Shown one piece after another: positions 8,655-17,217 of a stretch of 64,000 nucleotides of DNA (the first letter of the stretch is position 1; each line of letters opens with the position of its first letter). The DNA comes from JAWWPY01 sp033854735 (GTDB taxonomy: Bacteria > Actinomycetota > Actinomycetes > Streptosporangiales > Streptosporangiaceae), in contig JAWWPY010000257.1 in NCBI GenBank assembly GCA_033854735.1, positions 50,336 through 114,335 on the forward strand. The letters are read 5' to 3'. The translations under genes and the position numbers were made by a program. The notes beneath the pieces were generated by a model that did no database searches, was not told where the DNA came from, and saw only the letters and a list, made by a program, of their open reading frames with translations.

Positions 8655-9716
8655 GTGGTGTGGATCACCTGGCGCGCGGCCATGCAGGAGGCGCTGTACG
8701 GCAGCCGCGGCTTCTACGCCAGCGGCCAGCACCCCGCCGCGCATTTCCGCACCTCGGTCCACGCCTCGCCGCGCTACGCGGCGGCCATGCTCGCCCTGCT
8801 CCGCGACGTGGACGAATCGCTTGGCCACCCAGACCGGCTTGACCTGGTGGACATCGGGGCCGGCCGGGGTGAGTTGCTGACCCAGATGCTGATCATGGCC
8901 AGGCACGTCCCAGCGCCGCCAGCGGGTCCGGCCACACCCTCATTTACCCAACGGATCTCGCCGCACGCTGTCGAGATCACCCCGCGGCCGGAAGGACTGG
9001 ACCAGCAGATCCAGTGGCACCGGTCGGTGCCGTCGCGGATCACCGGGCTCGTGATCGCCAATGAATGGCTGGACAACATCCCGCTGGACGTCGTCGAACT
9101 GGCGGGCGACGGACCCCGGCTGGTGCTCGTGCACACCGCCACCGGCGCTGAGCGCACCGGCCCGCTGGCCGGTGCGGCCGACCAGGCCTGGCTGCGCCAG
9201 TGGTGGCCGTTGCGGCATATCGGCGATCACGCCGAGATCGGCCGCCCCCGCTGCACGGCCTGGGCCGACGTCATCGGCAGGCTGGACCGCGGCCTCGCCC
9301 TCGGCGCGGACTACGGGCACGTCCGGGCGTCCCGGCCCGCCCTGGGCACGCTGGCCGGATACCAGGATGGCCGCCAGGTCCGGCCGGTCCCGGACGGATC
9401 GCGTGACATCACGGCGCACGTCGCCCTGGACGCGTGCGCGGCCGCGGGGGAAGCAGCCGCGTGCGCGGCCGCGGGGGAAGCCAGCGGGGTGCGGACCGTG
9501 CTGACCACGCAGCGCGAGGCCCTCCGCGCGCTCGGGCTGTGCGGCAGCAGGCCACCGCTCGCCTTGGCCCGCACCGACCCGCCCGGATACCTGGCCGCGC
9601 TGGGTCAGGCGTCCGGGGAGGCCGAACTGACGGATCCGGACGGCCTGGGCGCGTTCAGCTGGCTGCTGCAGGCCGTCCGGATGCCGCTGCCACCATCGCT
9701 CGGGTGCCATGGCTGA
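8655..9716 (+). CDS. MidA/NDUFAF7-family SAM-dependent methyltransferase
   Basis: 353 aa. The class I methyltransferase SAM loop is LVDIGAGRGELL (64-75). IANEWLDNIPLDVVEL and the later GADYGH are typical of the MidA/NDUFAF7 (DUF185) family. Human NDUFAF7 dimethylates an arginine of complex I subunit NDUFS2 during assembly. Here the stop overlaps the start of a NuoD (NDUFS2)-like gene by 8 nt, so that protein is the obvious candidate substrate. A 27-nt tandem repeat (9431-9481) encodes two nearly identical ACAAAGEA-type units in a linker. GTG start 8655 or 8658. Confidence 0.82.
   Translation: MVWITWRAAMQEALYGSRGFYASGQHPAAHFRTSVHASPRYAAAMLALLRDVDESLGHPDRLDLVDIGAGRGELLTQMLIMARHVPAPPAGPATPSFTQRISPHAVEITPRPEGLDQQIQWHRSVPSRITGLVIANEWLDNIPLDVVELAGDGPRLVLVHTATGAERTGPLAGAADQAWLRQWWPLRHIGDHAEIGRPRCTAWADVIGRLDRGLALGADYGHVRASRPALGTLAGYQDGRQVRPVPDGSRDITAHVALDACAAAGEAAACAAAGEASGVRTVLTTQREALRALGLCGSRPPLALARTDPPGYLAALGQASGEAELTDPDGLGAFSWLLQAVRMPLPPSLGCHG
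9431..9481 (+). repeat. 27-bp in-frame tandem duplication in the MidA gene
   Basis: A 24-bp block beginning CGCGTGCGCGGCCGCG is repeated perfectly with a 27-bp period (9431-9454, 9458-9481), adding nine alanine-rich residues without breaking the frame. Confidence 0.85.
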
Positions 9717-10947
9717 GCGTCGCGTCGTGGTCGGCACCGGTGCCTGGGCCGCCGACGGGGATGTGCTGATCCAGCTGGGGGCCGGGCATCCAGCTGGAGA
9801 TGGCATGCTCAAGCTCCGGCTGACCCTGGACGGGACGGGGGCGGGCGGGACGGGGGCGGGCGGGGCGAGGGCGGGCGGGGCGCGCATCACGGTGGCCGAG
9901 CCGGTCATCGGCTTCGTGCACCGCGGTGCCGAGAAACTCTTCGAGGCCCGCGATTACCGGCAGATCATCGTCCTGGCCAACCGGCACGACTGGCTCAGCG
10001 CGTTCTCCAGCGAACTCGGGGTGGTGCTGGCGGCGGAGCGGCTGGCCGGGATCGAGGTGCCGCCCCGCGCCGTCTGGGCGCGCACCCTGCTCGCCGAGCT
10101 GAACCGGGTGCTCAGTCACCTCGCGTTCCTGGGCAGCTACCCGCCAGAGATCGTTGAGGCGCCCGCTGAAGCCACGGGTCCTGCGGAACGCGCGGGTCCG
10201 GCGGAACGCGCGGGGACGGCGGCGCTGGACGCGCGCGAGCTGCTGCAGACGATCATGGAAGAGGTCGCGGGCGGCCGGATGCACTACATGTTCAACCGGG
10301 TCGGCGGGCTGAAAGAGGAGCTGCCCGCGGGCTGGCTGAGCCGGGTGGGCGCGGCGGTCGCCGAGGTGCGGGCCGCGCTGCCCGCCATCGGCGCCATTGT
10401 CCGGGCCGATCCGCGCTTCCGCGCCCGGACCAGGGACGTCGGCATCCTCACCGGCGAGCAGGTTCGTCAGTACGGGGTCAGCGGGCCCGCGGCCAGAGCC
10501 TCCGGGGTGGACTTCGACCTGCGCCGCGACGAGCCTTACCTGGCCTACCGCGAACTCGCGGGCACGCTGCGCGTGATCACCCGGGCTGAAGGCGACTGCC
10601 TGGCCCGGTTCGAGTGCCTGCTCGACCAGGTCGAGGTGTCCCTCGACCTGGCGGACGCGTGCGCCAGCCGCCTCGCGGGGCTGCCCCCCGGCCCTATCGC
10701 CGCCCGGCTGCCCAAGGTGCTCAAGATCCCCGAGGGTCATATCTACGCCTGGACGGAGAACCCGCTCGGGCTCAACGGCTACTACCTGGTGTCCCGGGGC
10801 GGCAAAACGCCCTGGCGGCTCAAGCTGCGCTCGGCCTCGTTCAATAACGTCCAGGTCCTGTCCGAAGTACTTCCCGGCCACCGGATCGAGGATCTGACGG
10901 CCATCCTCGGCTCACTGTTCTTCGTGGTGGGCGATATGGACCGGTAG
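9709..10947 (+). CDS. Stand-alone NuoD-like (complex I 49-kDa subunit) protein
   Basis: 412 aa, homologous over its length to NuoD/NDUFS2, but no other nuo gene is nearby. The N-terminal block LGAGHPAGDGMLKLRL matches the NuoD 'GPxHPxxHGxLRL' element with the second histidine replaced by Asp. The N2-cluster-side motif VHRGAEKL is intact, with Arg72 matching the arginine methylated in mammals. VPPRAVWARTLLAELNRVLSHL, GGRMHYMFNRVGG and the C-terminal SLFFVVGDMDR (typical end 'DPVMGEVDR') follow. Two short in-frame repeats (9831-9875, 10175-10210) sit in loops. It may be a second-complex or hydrogenase-like subunit; the partner is unknown. Confidence 0.82.
   Translation: MAERRVVVGTGAWAADGDVLIQLGAGHPAGDGMLKLRLTLDGTGAGGTGAGGARAGGARITVAEPVIGFVHRGAEKLFEARDYRQIIVLANRHDWLSAFSSELGVVLAAERLAGIEVPPRAVWARTLLAELNRVLSHLAFLGSYPPEIVEAPAEATGPAERAGPAERAGTAALDARELLQTIMEEVAGGRMHYMFNRVGGLKEELPAGWLSRVGAAVAEVRAALPAIGAIVRADPRFRARTRDVGILTGEQVRQYGVSGPAARASGVDFDLRRDEPYLAYRELAGTLRVITRAEGDCLARFECLLDQVEVSLDLADACASRLAGLPPGPIAARLPKVLKIPEGHIYAWTENPLGLNGYYLVSRGGKTPWRLKLRSASFNNVQVLSEVLPGHRIEDLTAILGSLFFVVGDMDR
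9831..9875 (+). repeat. 15-bp tandem repeat (x3) in the NuoD-like gene
   Basis: Units CGGGACGGGGGCGGG (9831-9845, 9846-9860) and a diverged third copy (9861-9875) encode a GTGAG/GARAG linker between two conserved strands. Confidence 0.8.
10175..10210 (+). repeat. 18-bp tandem repeat (x2) in the NuoD-like gene
   Basis: Two copies of CGGGTCCKGCGGAACGCG differ at one base and encode GPAERA-type hexapeptides in a surface loop. Confidence 0.8.
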
Positions 10948-11001
10948 CCCAGGTGCTAACGTCGGACAGCTAGGAGTGGTGAGTGCGGGGGGAAATCTCA
11001 G

Positions 11002-12072
11002 GTGCAGATCTCGGTGGCCCTTCCAGGCGAGCTTGGGCCGGTCGAAATTGCCGCGTGGCATTCAATGCAGCGCGAGACAGCCTCTCTGGCGAGCCCATTT
11101 TTGTGCCCGGAGTTCGCGGTCGCCGTCGGGAGCTTACGCCCCGAGGCCCGCGTAGCTGTGCTTATCGACGGCCCGGACGTTGTCGGGTTCTTCCCGTTCG
11201 AGAGGCGGCCGCTCGGCCTCGGCGTGCCGATCGGGGCTGGCCTCACAGACTGTCAGGGCCTTATCCACGCGCCTGGCGTGGAATGGGACTCGCGGGAATT
11301 ACTGCGGGCGTGCAAGGTGGCCGTGTGGCAGTTCGATCATCTGGTCGAAGGCCAGCGGCCTTTTGAGCGATACGCGGTGGCCGTGACACCCTCGCCGGTG
11401 ATCGACTTGACCGACGGGTTCGCGGCCTACCAGGAGAAGCTCCGAGTGCGCTCCGCCCGCTTCTGCAACGATCTGGCCCGCAAAACACGGAAGCTTGAGC
11501 GTGAAGCCGGCGAGCTCCGTTTCGTGGTGGACTCACCGGACGCGGCGGGGCTGCGCTTACTCATGGCCTGGAAATCGGACCAATACCGCCGGAATGGCTG
11601 GATCGATATATTCGATCGCCCGTGGGTTGTCGATCTATTCGATTACCTGTTCAGCACCCGTAGCGACCGGTTCGCTGGGCTGCTTTCCCTCCTCTACGCG
11701 GGGGAGACACCGGTCGCCGCGCACTTCGGTCTCCGGTCCGGCCCCATGCTCGCGCATTGGTTCCCAGCGTATGACACGCGTTTCAGCAGGCAGTCTCCGG
11801 GACTGATCCAGCATCTGCGGATGGCCGAGGAGACCGCCGCCCTAGGCGTCCAACTGATCGACATGGGCACCGGTACGGAGCGCTACAAGCAGACACTGAG
11901 GAGCCGCGACCTACACGTCGCCCAGGGCGTGGTCGCCCGGGGACCGCTTCTGGGACAGGCGCACCAGGTGCGCAGCGCTCTGGCGAGCTGGGCCCGCCAC
12001 CAGATCAAGCAGCACCCGCCGCTGTTTCGCGCCGCCGATCGGCTACTCCGGCACTACGGCCGGACCGGCTGA
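11002..12072 (+). CDS. CelD/BcsL-family (GNAT-fold) acetyltransferase
   Basis: 356 aa with the Acetyltransf_6 (BioF2-like) domain at about 150-300: SARFCNDLARKTRKLEREAGEL, then LLMAWKSDQYRRNGW, TPVAAHFGLRSGPMLAHWFPAYD and the terminal MGTGTERYKQTL. The family contributes to cellulose and exopolysaccharide acylation. It marks the left end of the polysaccharide island. GTG start 11002 with GGGGGGAAA about 6 nt upstream. The 3' end overlaps the convergent beta-helix gene by 19 bp. Confidence 0.8.
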   Translation: MQISVALPGELGPVEIAAWHSMQRETASLASPFLCPEFAVAVGSLRPEARVAVLIDGPDVVGFFPFERRPLGLGVPIGAGLTDCQGLIHAPGVEWDSRELLRACKVAVWQFDHLVEGQRPFERYAVAVTPSPVIDLTDGFAAYQEKLRVRSARFCNDLARKTRKLEREAGELRFVVDSPDAAGLRLLMAWKSDQYRRNGWIDIFDRPWVVDLFDYLFSTRSDRFAGLLSLLYAGETPVAAHFGLRSGPMLAHWFPAYDTRFSRQSPGLIQHLRMAEETAALGVQLIDMGTGTERYKQTLRSRDLHVAQGVVARGPLLGQAHQVRSALASWARHQIKQHPPLFRAADRLLRHYGRTG

Positions 12073-13304
12073 GCGGCGTTTCCTGCTAGGCAGCCAGTCG
12101 TACCGGTCACTACGTTGCCGGGCCCGGGTGAAACCGTAATTGCGCCGACGCCGCACGCACGATTTTTGGCTATGGCAACGTCCTTTATCGGACCCAGGCC
12201 ACCGAAACCGCCGACCTCGACTGCGGGAGATTTCTTGCCTCGCGCAAGGCGATGAATATAGTTCCCGCTTATCGAGATATTGCTCACGCCCCCGGTGCGA
12301 TTGTCATAATATCCGGTGCGGATACCGAAACGCGAGCCAAAAAAATTGTTGTCTTCGATTGTAATACCATAGATAGGAAAGTTTCCCACTGCTAGCTGCA
12401 TACCATCAGCATTACTTCCCCCACGCACCCTGTTATTGGCGTAGAGAACATCATGCACCGGCGCGCTGATCGTGTGGGCCACCAGTCCGTCGTCGCCGGA
12501 CTGCACGAAATTATTAATGACTTTGCCCGAGTTCGAGTCGAGGATGTGAATTCCATCAAGCTGATTGTAGCGGCCGCTAGTGGCGGCGGCCTGCGTATGG
12601 CTGTTTGCGACGCAGAAATTGGTGCTCCGGACGATGGCGATCGAATATGTGAAGGGATTGCGGATGTATACGCCATCGATGACAACGTTGCTGGAATCAC
12701 GGCCCTCCACGGCATAGCCGCTAAGGCGCCCACGGACCTTGCCATCTAAAGTGTTACCGCTCTGGTCAGCAGTAAGATCGGCAACAGTGGTATCCGCAGC
12801 GCCTGCCGTGGTGATAATCGAATATCCGCCGCCGGGCTCCTGGGTCGACATAAAGTGTGGGCCGGCCTTGATTACTGTCGCCGGGCCGACGCCGGTCAGC
12901 TTGACATTCTTCTTGAGAACCAGGTGGCGGTTAATTGTGAATGTGCCCGCAGGCAGGGCCACTACCCCGCCGCCAAGTCGGCCGGCCTTATCGATGGCGT
13001 TCTGGATCGCATTAAAATCATCGCGGGAACTGTTCGGGATGGCGCCGTGAATTTTCACCGGCGCGATCGCACTCGACCCTTTGGCTGAACAGGTGAAGCT
13101 GCTGGCAGATGCCATCCCCACCAAAGCGCCCGAACCATCCATGAAACTGCTGCTGAAACCGATGCAAGCGACAGCTCCGAGAGCAACCGCCACGACCGAA
13201 ATCGCGGAGCGGGACAGAATCACGGCGCGACGGCCCGGCAGTGAATCGGTTCGTCTTGGCCGGGCCGGTAGTCGTTTGACTATGCCTTCCCATGCCTTTC
13301 CCAT
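12054..13304 (-). CDS. Exported right-handed beta-helix (pectate-lyase-like) protein
   Basis: 416 aa. An N-terminal export or anchor segment follows the basic stretch (about residues 25-55). Then comes a pectate-lyase-like beta-helix starting with DDFNAIQNAIDKAGRLGGGVVALPAGTF, with repeated asparagine-ladder coils such as SSNVVIDGVYIRN, SGKVINNFVQSGDDG, HDVLYANNRVRGG, YGITIEDNNFFGS and SNISISGNYIHR. Likely an extracellular polysaccharide lyase, hydrolase or epimerase acting on the island's product; catalytic residues are not assignable by eye. The start is ATG 13304, 4 nt after GGCAGGA. The coding part is visibly less GC-rich than its neighbours, which suggests separate acquisition. Confidence 0.75.
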   Translation of the reverse strand: MGKAWEGIVKRLPARPRRTDSLPGRRAVILSRSAISVVAVALGAVACIGFSSSFMDGSGALVGMASASSFTCSAKGSSAIAPVKIHGAIPNSSRDDFNAIQNAIDKAGRLGGGVVALPAGTFTINRHLVLKKNVKLTGVGPATVIKAGPHFMSTQEPGGGYSIITTAGAADTTVADLTADQSGNTLDGKVRGRLSGYAVEGRDSSNVVIDGVYIRNPFTYSIAIVRSTNFCVANSHTQAAATSGRYNQLDGIHILDSNSGKVINNFVQSGDDGLVAHTISAPVHDVLYANNRVRGGSNADGMQLAVGNFPIYGITIEDNNFFGSRFGIRTGYYDNRTGGVSNISISGNYIHRLARGKKSPAVEVGGFGGLGPIKDVAIAKNRACGVGAITVSPGPGNVVTGTTGCLAGNAAQPVRP

Positions 13305-13670
13305 CGTTCCTGCCTGGGGGGCCGCATGCCGTCCACCGCGCAGGAACCTTAATATGGGCCGATATGGGCCGGATCGCGTGCGAGCGCCCGACGGCTTGCT
13401 CGTTCCCCTGCCTGCCATCTCAGCCATCTTAGTGAGTTGCGCGGCACCTGGGGGGCCATCCTTCAAAGGGAAGCGCAGGCCATGAGGCGATATCACCGGG
13501 GCCGCCCCGAAATGGCCACTTGATGATGCAGCGCCGCAGCGTATAGCCCGCAGCGTTGGGTGCGCTAATTGCCTGAGCAGGAATTCGCGCTGAGCGAGTG
13601 CCCGGGCACGCGGGTGCCAGGCGCGTCGCGCAGACTCGGCTGGAGTGTCAGAAGCTAGCGACCAGGATCT
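13305..13670. other. Intergenic region upstream of the beta-helix gene
   Basis: No gene is supported. It holds the leader of the beta-helix gene, including a perfect 10-bp tandem repeat ATATGGGCCG (13352-13361, 13362-13371) and, further left on the map of the next operon's end, a 12-bp palindrome GTGCCCGGGCAC (13598-13609) that may mark transcription termination of the GT39-like gene. Confidence 0.5.
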
Positions 13671-15230
13671 CTAGGGCAGCGGTAGCTGGTACAGGGCCAG
13701 ATTGCCGTAGGTGCGTCCATGGAACGAGAACACCAGCCGGCCAGGCCCGACGAGTCGCCGGACCTGGGATGGGGCCAGGAAGGAGTACCCGTCGTTGACC
13801 TGGGCCCACGGCACGACGATATAGCGGACGTGCTCGCGGGAGCGGGCCGCCGGTGTGAGCCAGAGCCCGACGCGGTACCGGGGAGCCAGCCCGTACTGGA
13901 CAACCGTAGGGCCCGGCAAGGCATCCGCGCCATCGGTGACCCGCGCACCAGCCGGGACGTGCGCAGCCATGTACGAAAGCATCCGCGCGAACCCGTCGTC
14001 TGGCTGCTCGAGCCACCGCACGCACGTCGCGAGGTTGAGGCTGAGCGCGAGTGTGAGCGCGGCGGTGATGGCCACCGGGCGCAGTGCCGCGCGGTGCCTC
14101 CCCACCGTGGACCTGCGCCGCGCCGGGCTCGCACCGTGCAGCAGTGCGGCCGCCATCGGAACGGTCAGCAGGCTCGGGACAATCAGCAGGTACAGTTCCT
14201 GTTCCTCGAGGGTGCCCAGGACCAGTGCGTAGCCGAGCGTCACGGCCGCCGCGCAGTACAGAAGCCCTAGCACCCGCGGCAGCGGGCCGCCGCCGCGCAG
14301 CATCAGCGCCAGCGCCGGCACAGCCAGGGCCAGGACGCCATATGTCGTCGCGAAGTAGACGCCCTCGGCCACCAGACGGGCCGGGAGGGAGCCTCCTCCG
14401 GAGCTGTGGAAGCCGGTGCTCTGTATCAGCCCCAGCATCCGCAGCATGCCCGACGTCTTGGCCTGCCACCACGTGCCGATGTGCCCATTGGCGGCCACCA
14501 CGATCAGGTACATGACGTAAGGCACCGCAGTGCTGCCGACGGCGCGCAAAGTCAATGCCCGGCCTGGCCCCCAGCGCAACGCGGCGCCGACGAGCAGTGG
14601 GAGCACGGTGAGCAGAACGGCCTCGTCCTTGGTCAGGACCGCGCAGCCGAACAGCAGGCCGGTGCCGACCGCGCGGGCGGTGGCCCCGCGTGACCGCGGC
14701 CGCCCGATCAGCGAGGCGAACGCCAGGTACCCCAGCAGCACCCAGAGCATCGTGGCCGTCTCCAGCAGGACCCGGTCGTTCTGCCGGATGCAGAACGGGT
14801 CCAGCGCGAACAGCAGTCCCGCGGCCAGGCCGGCCCGCACCGAGCCGGCCCGCGCGACCAGCAGCACCAGGACCACGGCGGTGCCCCCGGCCAGCAGCGC
14901 GTTGAGTACGCGCATCTGGTAAATCTGGGCCATCAGGCCCGGCTGATGGCCCAGCAGCCGCTGCCAGCCCGCTTCGAGGTAGAAGAACCCCGGCGGGTGC
15001 AGGAAGAATAGTTGCCCGCCGAACCGGGGGAATCCGCCGGATGTGACGCTGCGGCCCAGATCGGTGTAGATGACCTCGTCGCCGAACAGGTCGAATGAGC
15101 GGCCATGGAGCACCAGCCGGATGAGCAGGGTCAGGCCACCAGCGACCGCGGCCACGACGCCCAGGGCGTGCGAACGGGCCGCGGTGAGCTCGGCGGTTAC
15201 TGGAGGCCGGGTGATATTGATCGTGGTCAC
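13671..15230 (-). CDS. ArnT/PMT-like (GT39 superfamily, GT-C fold) membrane glycosyltransferase
   Basis: 519 aa with about 10-11 hydrophobic segments. The first periplasmic loop carries FGDEVIYTDLGR, the GT-C acidic motif, and FFLHPPGFFYLEAGW (HPP motif of ArnT/GT39 proteins). It should transfer a sugar from a polyprenyl-phosphate donor on the outer face of the membrane. The GTG start 15230 follows GGGGAGG and overlaps the PIG-L stop (GTGA). It is the last gene of the leftward operon 21777-13671. Confidence 0.8.
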   Translation of the reverse strand: MTTINITRPPVTAELTAARSHALGVVAAVAGGLTLLIRLVLHGRSFDLFGDEVIYTDLGRSVTSGGFPRFGGQLFFLHPPGFFYLEAGWQRLLGHQPGLMAQIYQMRVLNALLAGGTAVVLVLLVARAGSVRAGLAAGLLFALDPFCIRQNDRVLLETATMLWVLLGYLAFASLIGRPRSRGATARAVGTGLLFGCAVLTKDEAVLLTVLPLLVGAALRWGPGRALTLRAVGSTAVPYVMYLIVVAANGHIGTWWQAKTSGMLRMLGLIQSTGFHSSGGGSLPARLVAEGVYFATTYGVLALAVPALALMLRGGGPLPRVLGLLYCAAAVTLGYALVLGTLEEQELYLLIVPSLLTVPMAAALLHGASPARRRSTVGRHRAALRPVAITAALTLALSLNLATCVRWLEQPDDGFARMLSYMAAHVPAGARVTDGADALPGPTVVQYGLAPRYRVGLWLTPAARSREHVRYIVVPWAQVNDGYSFLAPSQVRRLVGPGRLVFSFHGRTYGNLALYQLPLP

Positions 15231-16039
15231 TTGTTCCTCCCCTTCGCGGGGGTGCCAGGGTCACCGGGGAAGAAGAAGACCTCGGGGACAAGGGGGATGC
15301 GGTTGCCAGGGAAGAGCGCGTGCGCCTGCGTCTGGTAAGCCCGGATCAGCTCGGCCTTCGCCTCGGTCAGCCGCGACCATCGCGCCTCGATGAGTCCGTT
15401 CCGCCGGACGAAGGTCTCTTCGGCCCGATGACGCTGGTTGTACGGGAAGTCGCTGTAGTAGACGACCCGTGCTCCGCTCCGCTCCGCCGCCGTGCGCACC
15501 AGCACGTGATCCACGTGCCCGCCCACGCCCAACGGCGCCAGCACCAGCGCCGGACCCGGGCCTGCTAGCCGTTGAATGAATTCACATGCGTCCCGCAGTG
15601 TCCCAGCGTCCGCGGGCGCGACCCGTCCCGAGACCACGTGAACCCGGTACACCGGGTAGATATGCGCGAGCTCGGGCAGCAGGCCTGACCACCATCGCCG
15701 GCTTCCCGCGACATTCCGGTGGCGGTACTGGGCTTCGGTAAGCCCGGCATGGACCCAGGTGACCGCCATCGATTCCAGGACGGCGCGGTCCTCAGAGCGG
15801 CGCTGCCGGTACAGCGTTTCAGCATCCGGCGCGCCGACCTGCCGCAGGTAACGCCGGGCTGACAGGGTGCACGGCGGTGGTCCTGCCTCGGTGAAAAGCG
15901 TGGCCACGGTCACCGGGGTACGGCTGGCGGCGTAGATCATCAGCGCACCGCAGGAGAGGACCGCGTCGTCCAGGTGCGGGGACAGCACGATCAGAGGCAC
16001 GCCTTGGTCAATCGCTTCGGTCAGCATGTTCACCGGCAT
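15227..16039 (-). CDS. PIG-L family (LmbE-like) deacetylase
   Basis: 270 aa, soluble. The zinc site is LSPHLDDAVLS (PHxDD, 21-25) plus HVDH (H175, H178). PIG-L/MshB/BshB enzymes remove N-acetyl groups from GlcNAc-containing lipids or glycosides. Between a GT4 and a membrane glycosyltransferase, it probably deacetylates a lipid-linked sugar or nascent glycan. It overlaps the upstream GT4 by 10 nt and the downstream gene by 4 nt. Confidence 0.85.
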   Translation of the reverse strand: MPVNMLTEAIDQGVPLIVLSPHLDDAVLSCGALMIYAASRTPVTVATLFTEAGPPPCTLSARRYLRQVGAPDAETLYRQRRSEDRAVLESMAVTWVHAGLTEAQYRHRNVAGSRRWWSGLLPELAHIYPVYRVHVVSGRVAPADAGTLRDACEFIQRLAGPGPALVLAPLGVGGHVDHVLVRTAAERSGARVVYYSDFPYNQRHRAEETFVRRNGLIEARWSRLTEAKAELIRAYQTQAHALFPGNRIPLVPEVFFFPGDPGTPAKGRNK

Positions 16040-17217
16040 GGGCGGCCCTCAGGACGGGTGCACACACCCGGAGGCGCAAGCAGCCGGCGGACGAGCGCGA
16101 GATAGCGGTCTGCCGTCTCATCCCGGCTGTATCGCTGCGCGGCCGCATGCGCCGCCCGGCCCAGGTGACGCCGCGCCCTCTCGTCTCCCGCCAGGTCACG
16201 CAGCTCAACGGCCAGAGCGCTGATGTCGAAGGGCGGCACGCGCACGTCGCCGTCCATCCAGCGCAAGGTGGGCAGGTCGAAATGCACCACCGGCTTGCCG
16301 CAGGACATGCCTTCCAGCGCGGCCAGGCCGAATGCCTCGTGCCGCGACGGCAGCACCACGAAAGCGCTGCCCTCAAGCAACTCCTGCTTGCGCTGACCGG
16401 CGACATGGCCGAGCCAGCGGACATCACCGGCGGTGGCCGCCAGCTGAGCAGTAAGCCTGCGCTCCTCGCGCCGGGTACCGGCGCCCGCGACCACCAACGG
16501 CAGGGCCAGCCCGCTCCTTTCGTACGCCGCCAGGAGCAGATCCAGCCCCTTCTCCAAGGTGTCGATCCGGCCCAGGTACAGGATGTGCTCACCGCGGCCG
16601 AGCCGCGTCTCGTCCAGGAGCGGCACGTCGATGCCATTGGGGATGACCCTCACCGCGGCCGACGGGTTGCAGCGGCGGACCCGCGTCCGGTCGGCGGAGT
16701 TGAGTACCACGACATCGCGGTAGAAGCGCAGGCCGACCCGCTCGATCAGGAAAAAGGGAAGCCGGTATCGCCCCCACATCTCCTCGCCGCTGAGGCTCTG
16801 AGCGAATCCGACGACCCGCGCGCGCGAGAAAAGCGGCAGGAAACTGGTGGAAAATGGCGGGGTGAAGCTTTCGATCCACAGGTCGTGCCGAATCCGCCGG
16901 GCCAGTAAGGGCAACAGAGCATGGAACAGCAACTGCCCCCCGCGCGGGCCGGCCCAGCCGAGTGGCAGTTGCCGGTAGCGCACCCCGCCACGCATTACCG
17001 TGCCGCCGCGGCGTGCCGCAGTGACGACCGTGACCTCAAAGTGCGCGGCGAGCAGGCGGGCGATCGTCTCTACGACGACTGCCCCACCGCCGCGATAGTG
17101 GGGATTGCCGGGACTGTCGAAGCTTGAGATCACGATGTGCTTGGCGGCTGGTCCAGGCATCACCTCGGCCACGCCGCGCGGGCCGGCCACGACGGCCGCC
17201 ATGTGCTCGCCGCTCAT
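16030..17217 (-). CDS. GT4-family glycosyltransferase
   Basis: 395 aa GT-B enzyme. The N-terminal acceptor domain has the loop HYRGGGAVVVETIARLL; the hinge and donor domain has RVIPNGID, LYLGRIDTLEKGLDLLLAA, and the EX7E motif in SRHEAFGLAALEGMSCGKPVV. Adds one sugar in the island pathway; donor and acceptor unknown. The start ATG 17217 overlaps the preceding fused flippase stop (ATGA). A short C-terminal tail follows the domain. Confidence 0.85.
   Translation of the reverse strand: MSGEHMAAVVAGPRGVAEVMPGPAAKHIVISSFDSPGNPHYRGGGAVVVETIARLLAAHFEVTVVTAARRGGTVMRGGVRYRQLPLGWAGPRGGQLLFHALLPLLARRIRHDLWIESFTPPFSTSFLPLFSRARVVGFAQSLSGEEMWGRYRLPFFLIERVGLRFYRDVVVLNSADRTRVRRCNPSAAVRVIPNGIDVPLLDETRLGRGEHILYLGRIDTLEKGLDLLLAAYERSGLALPLVVAGAGTRREERRLTAQLAATAGDVRWLGHVAGQRKQELLEGSAFVVLPSRHEAFGLAALEGMSCGKPVVHFDLPTLRWMDGDVRVPPFDISALAVELRDLAGDERARRHLGRAAHAAAQRYSRDETADRYLALVRRLLAPPGVCTRPEGRPCR

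Noticed and set aside
9709..10947. Part of a complex I (nuo) operon
   Set aside because: No other nuo subunit is adjacent; neighbours are MidA and a polysaccharide-type acetyltransferase.
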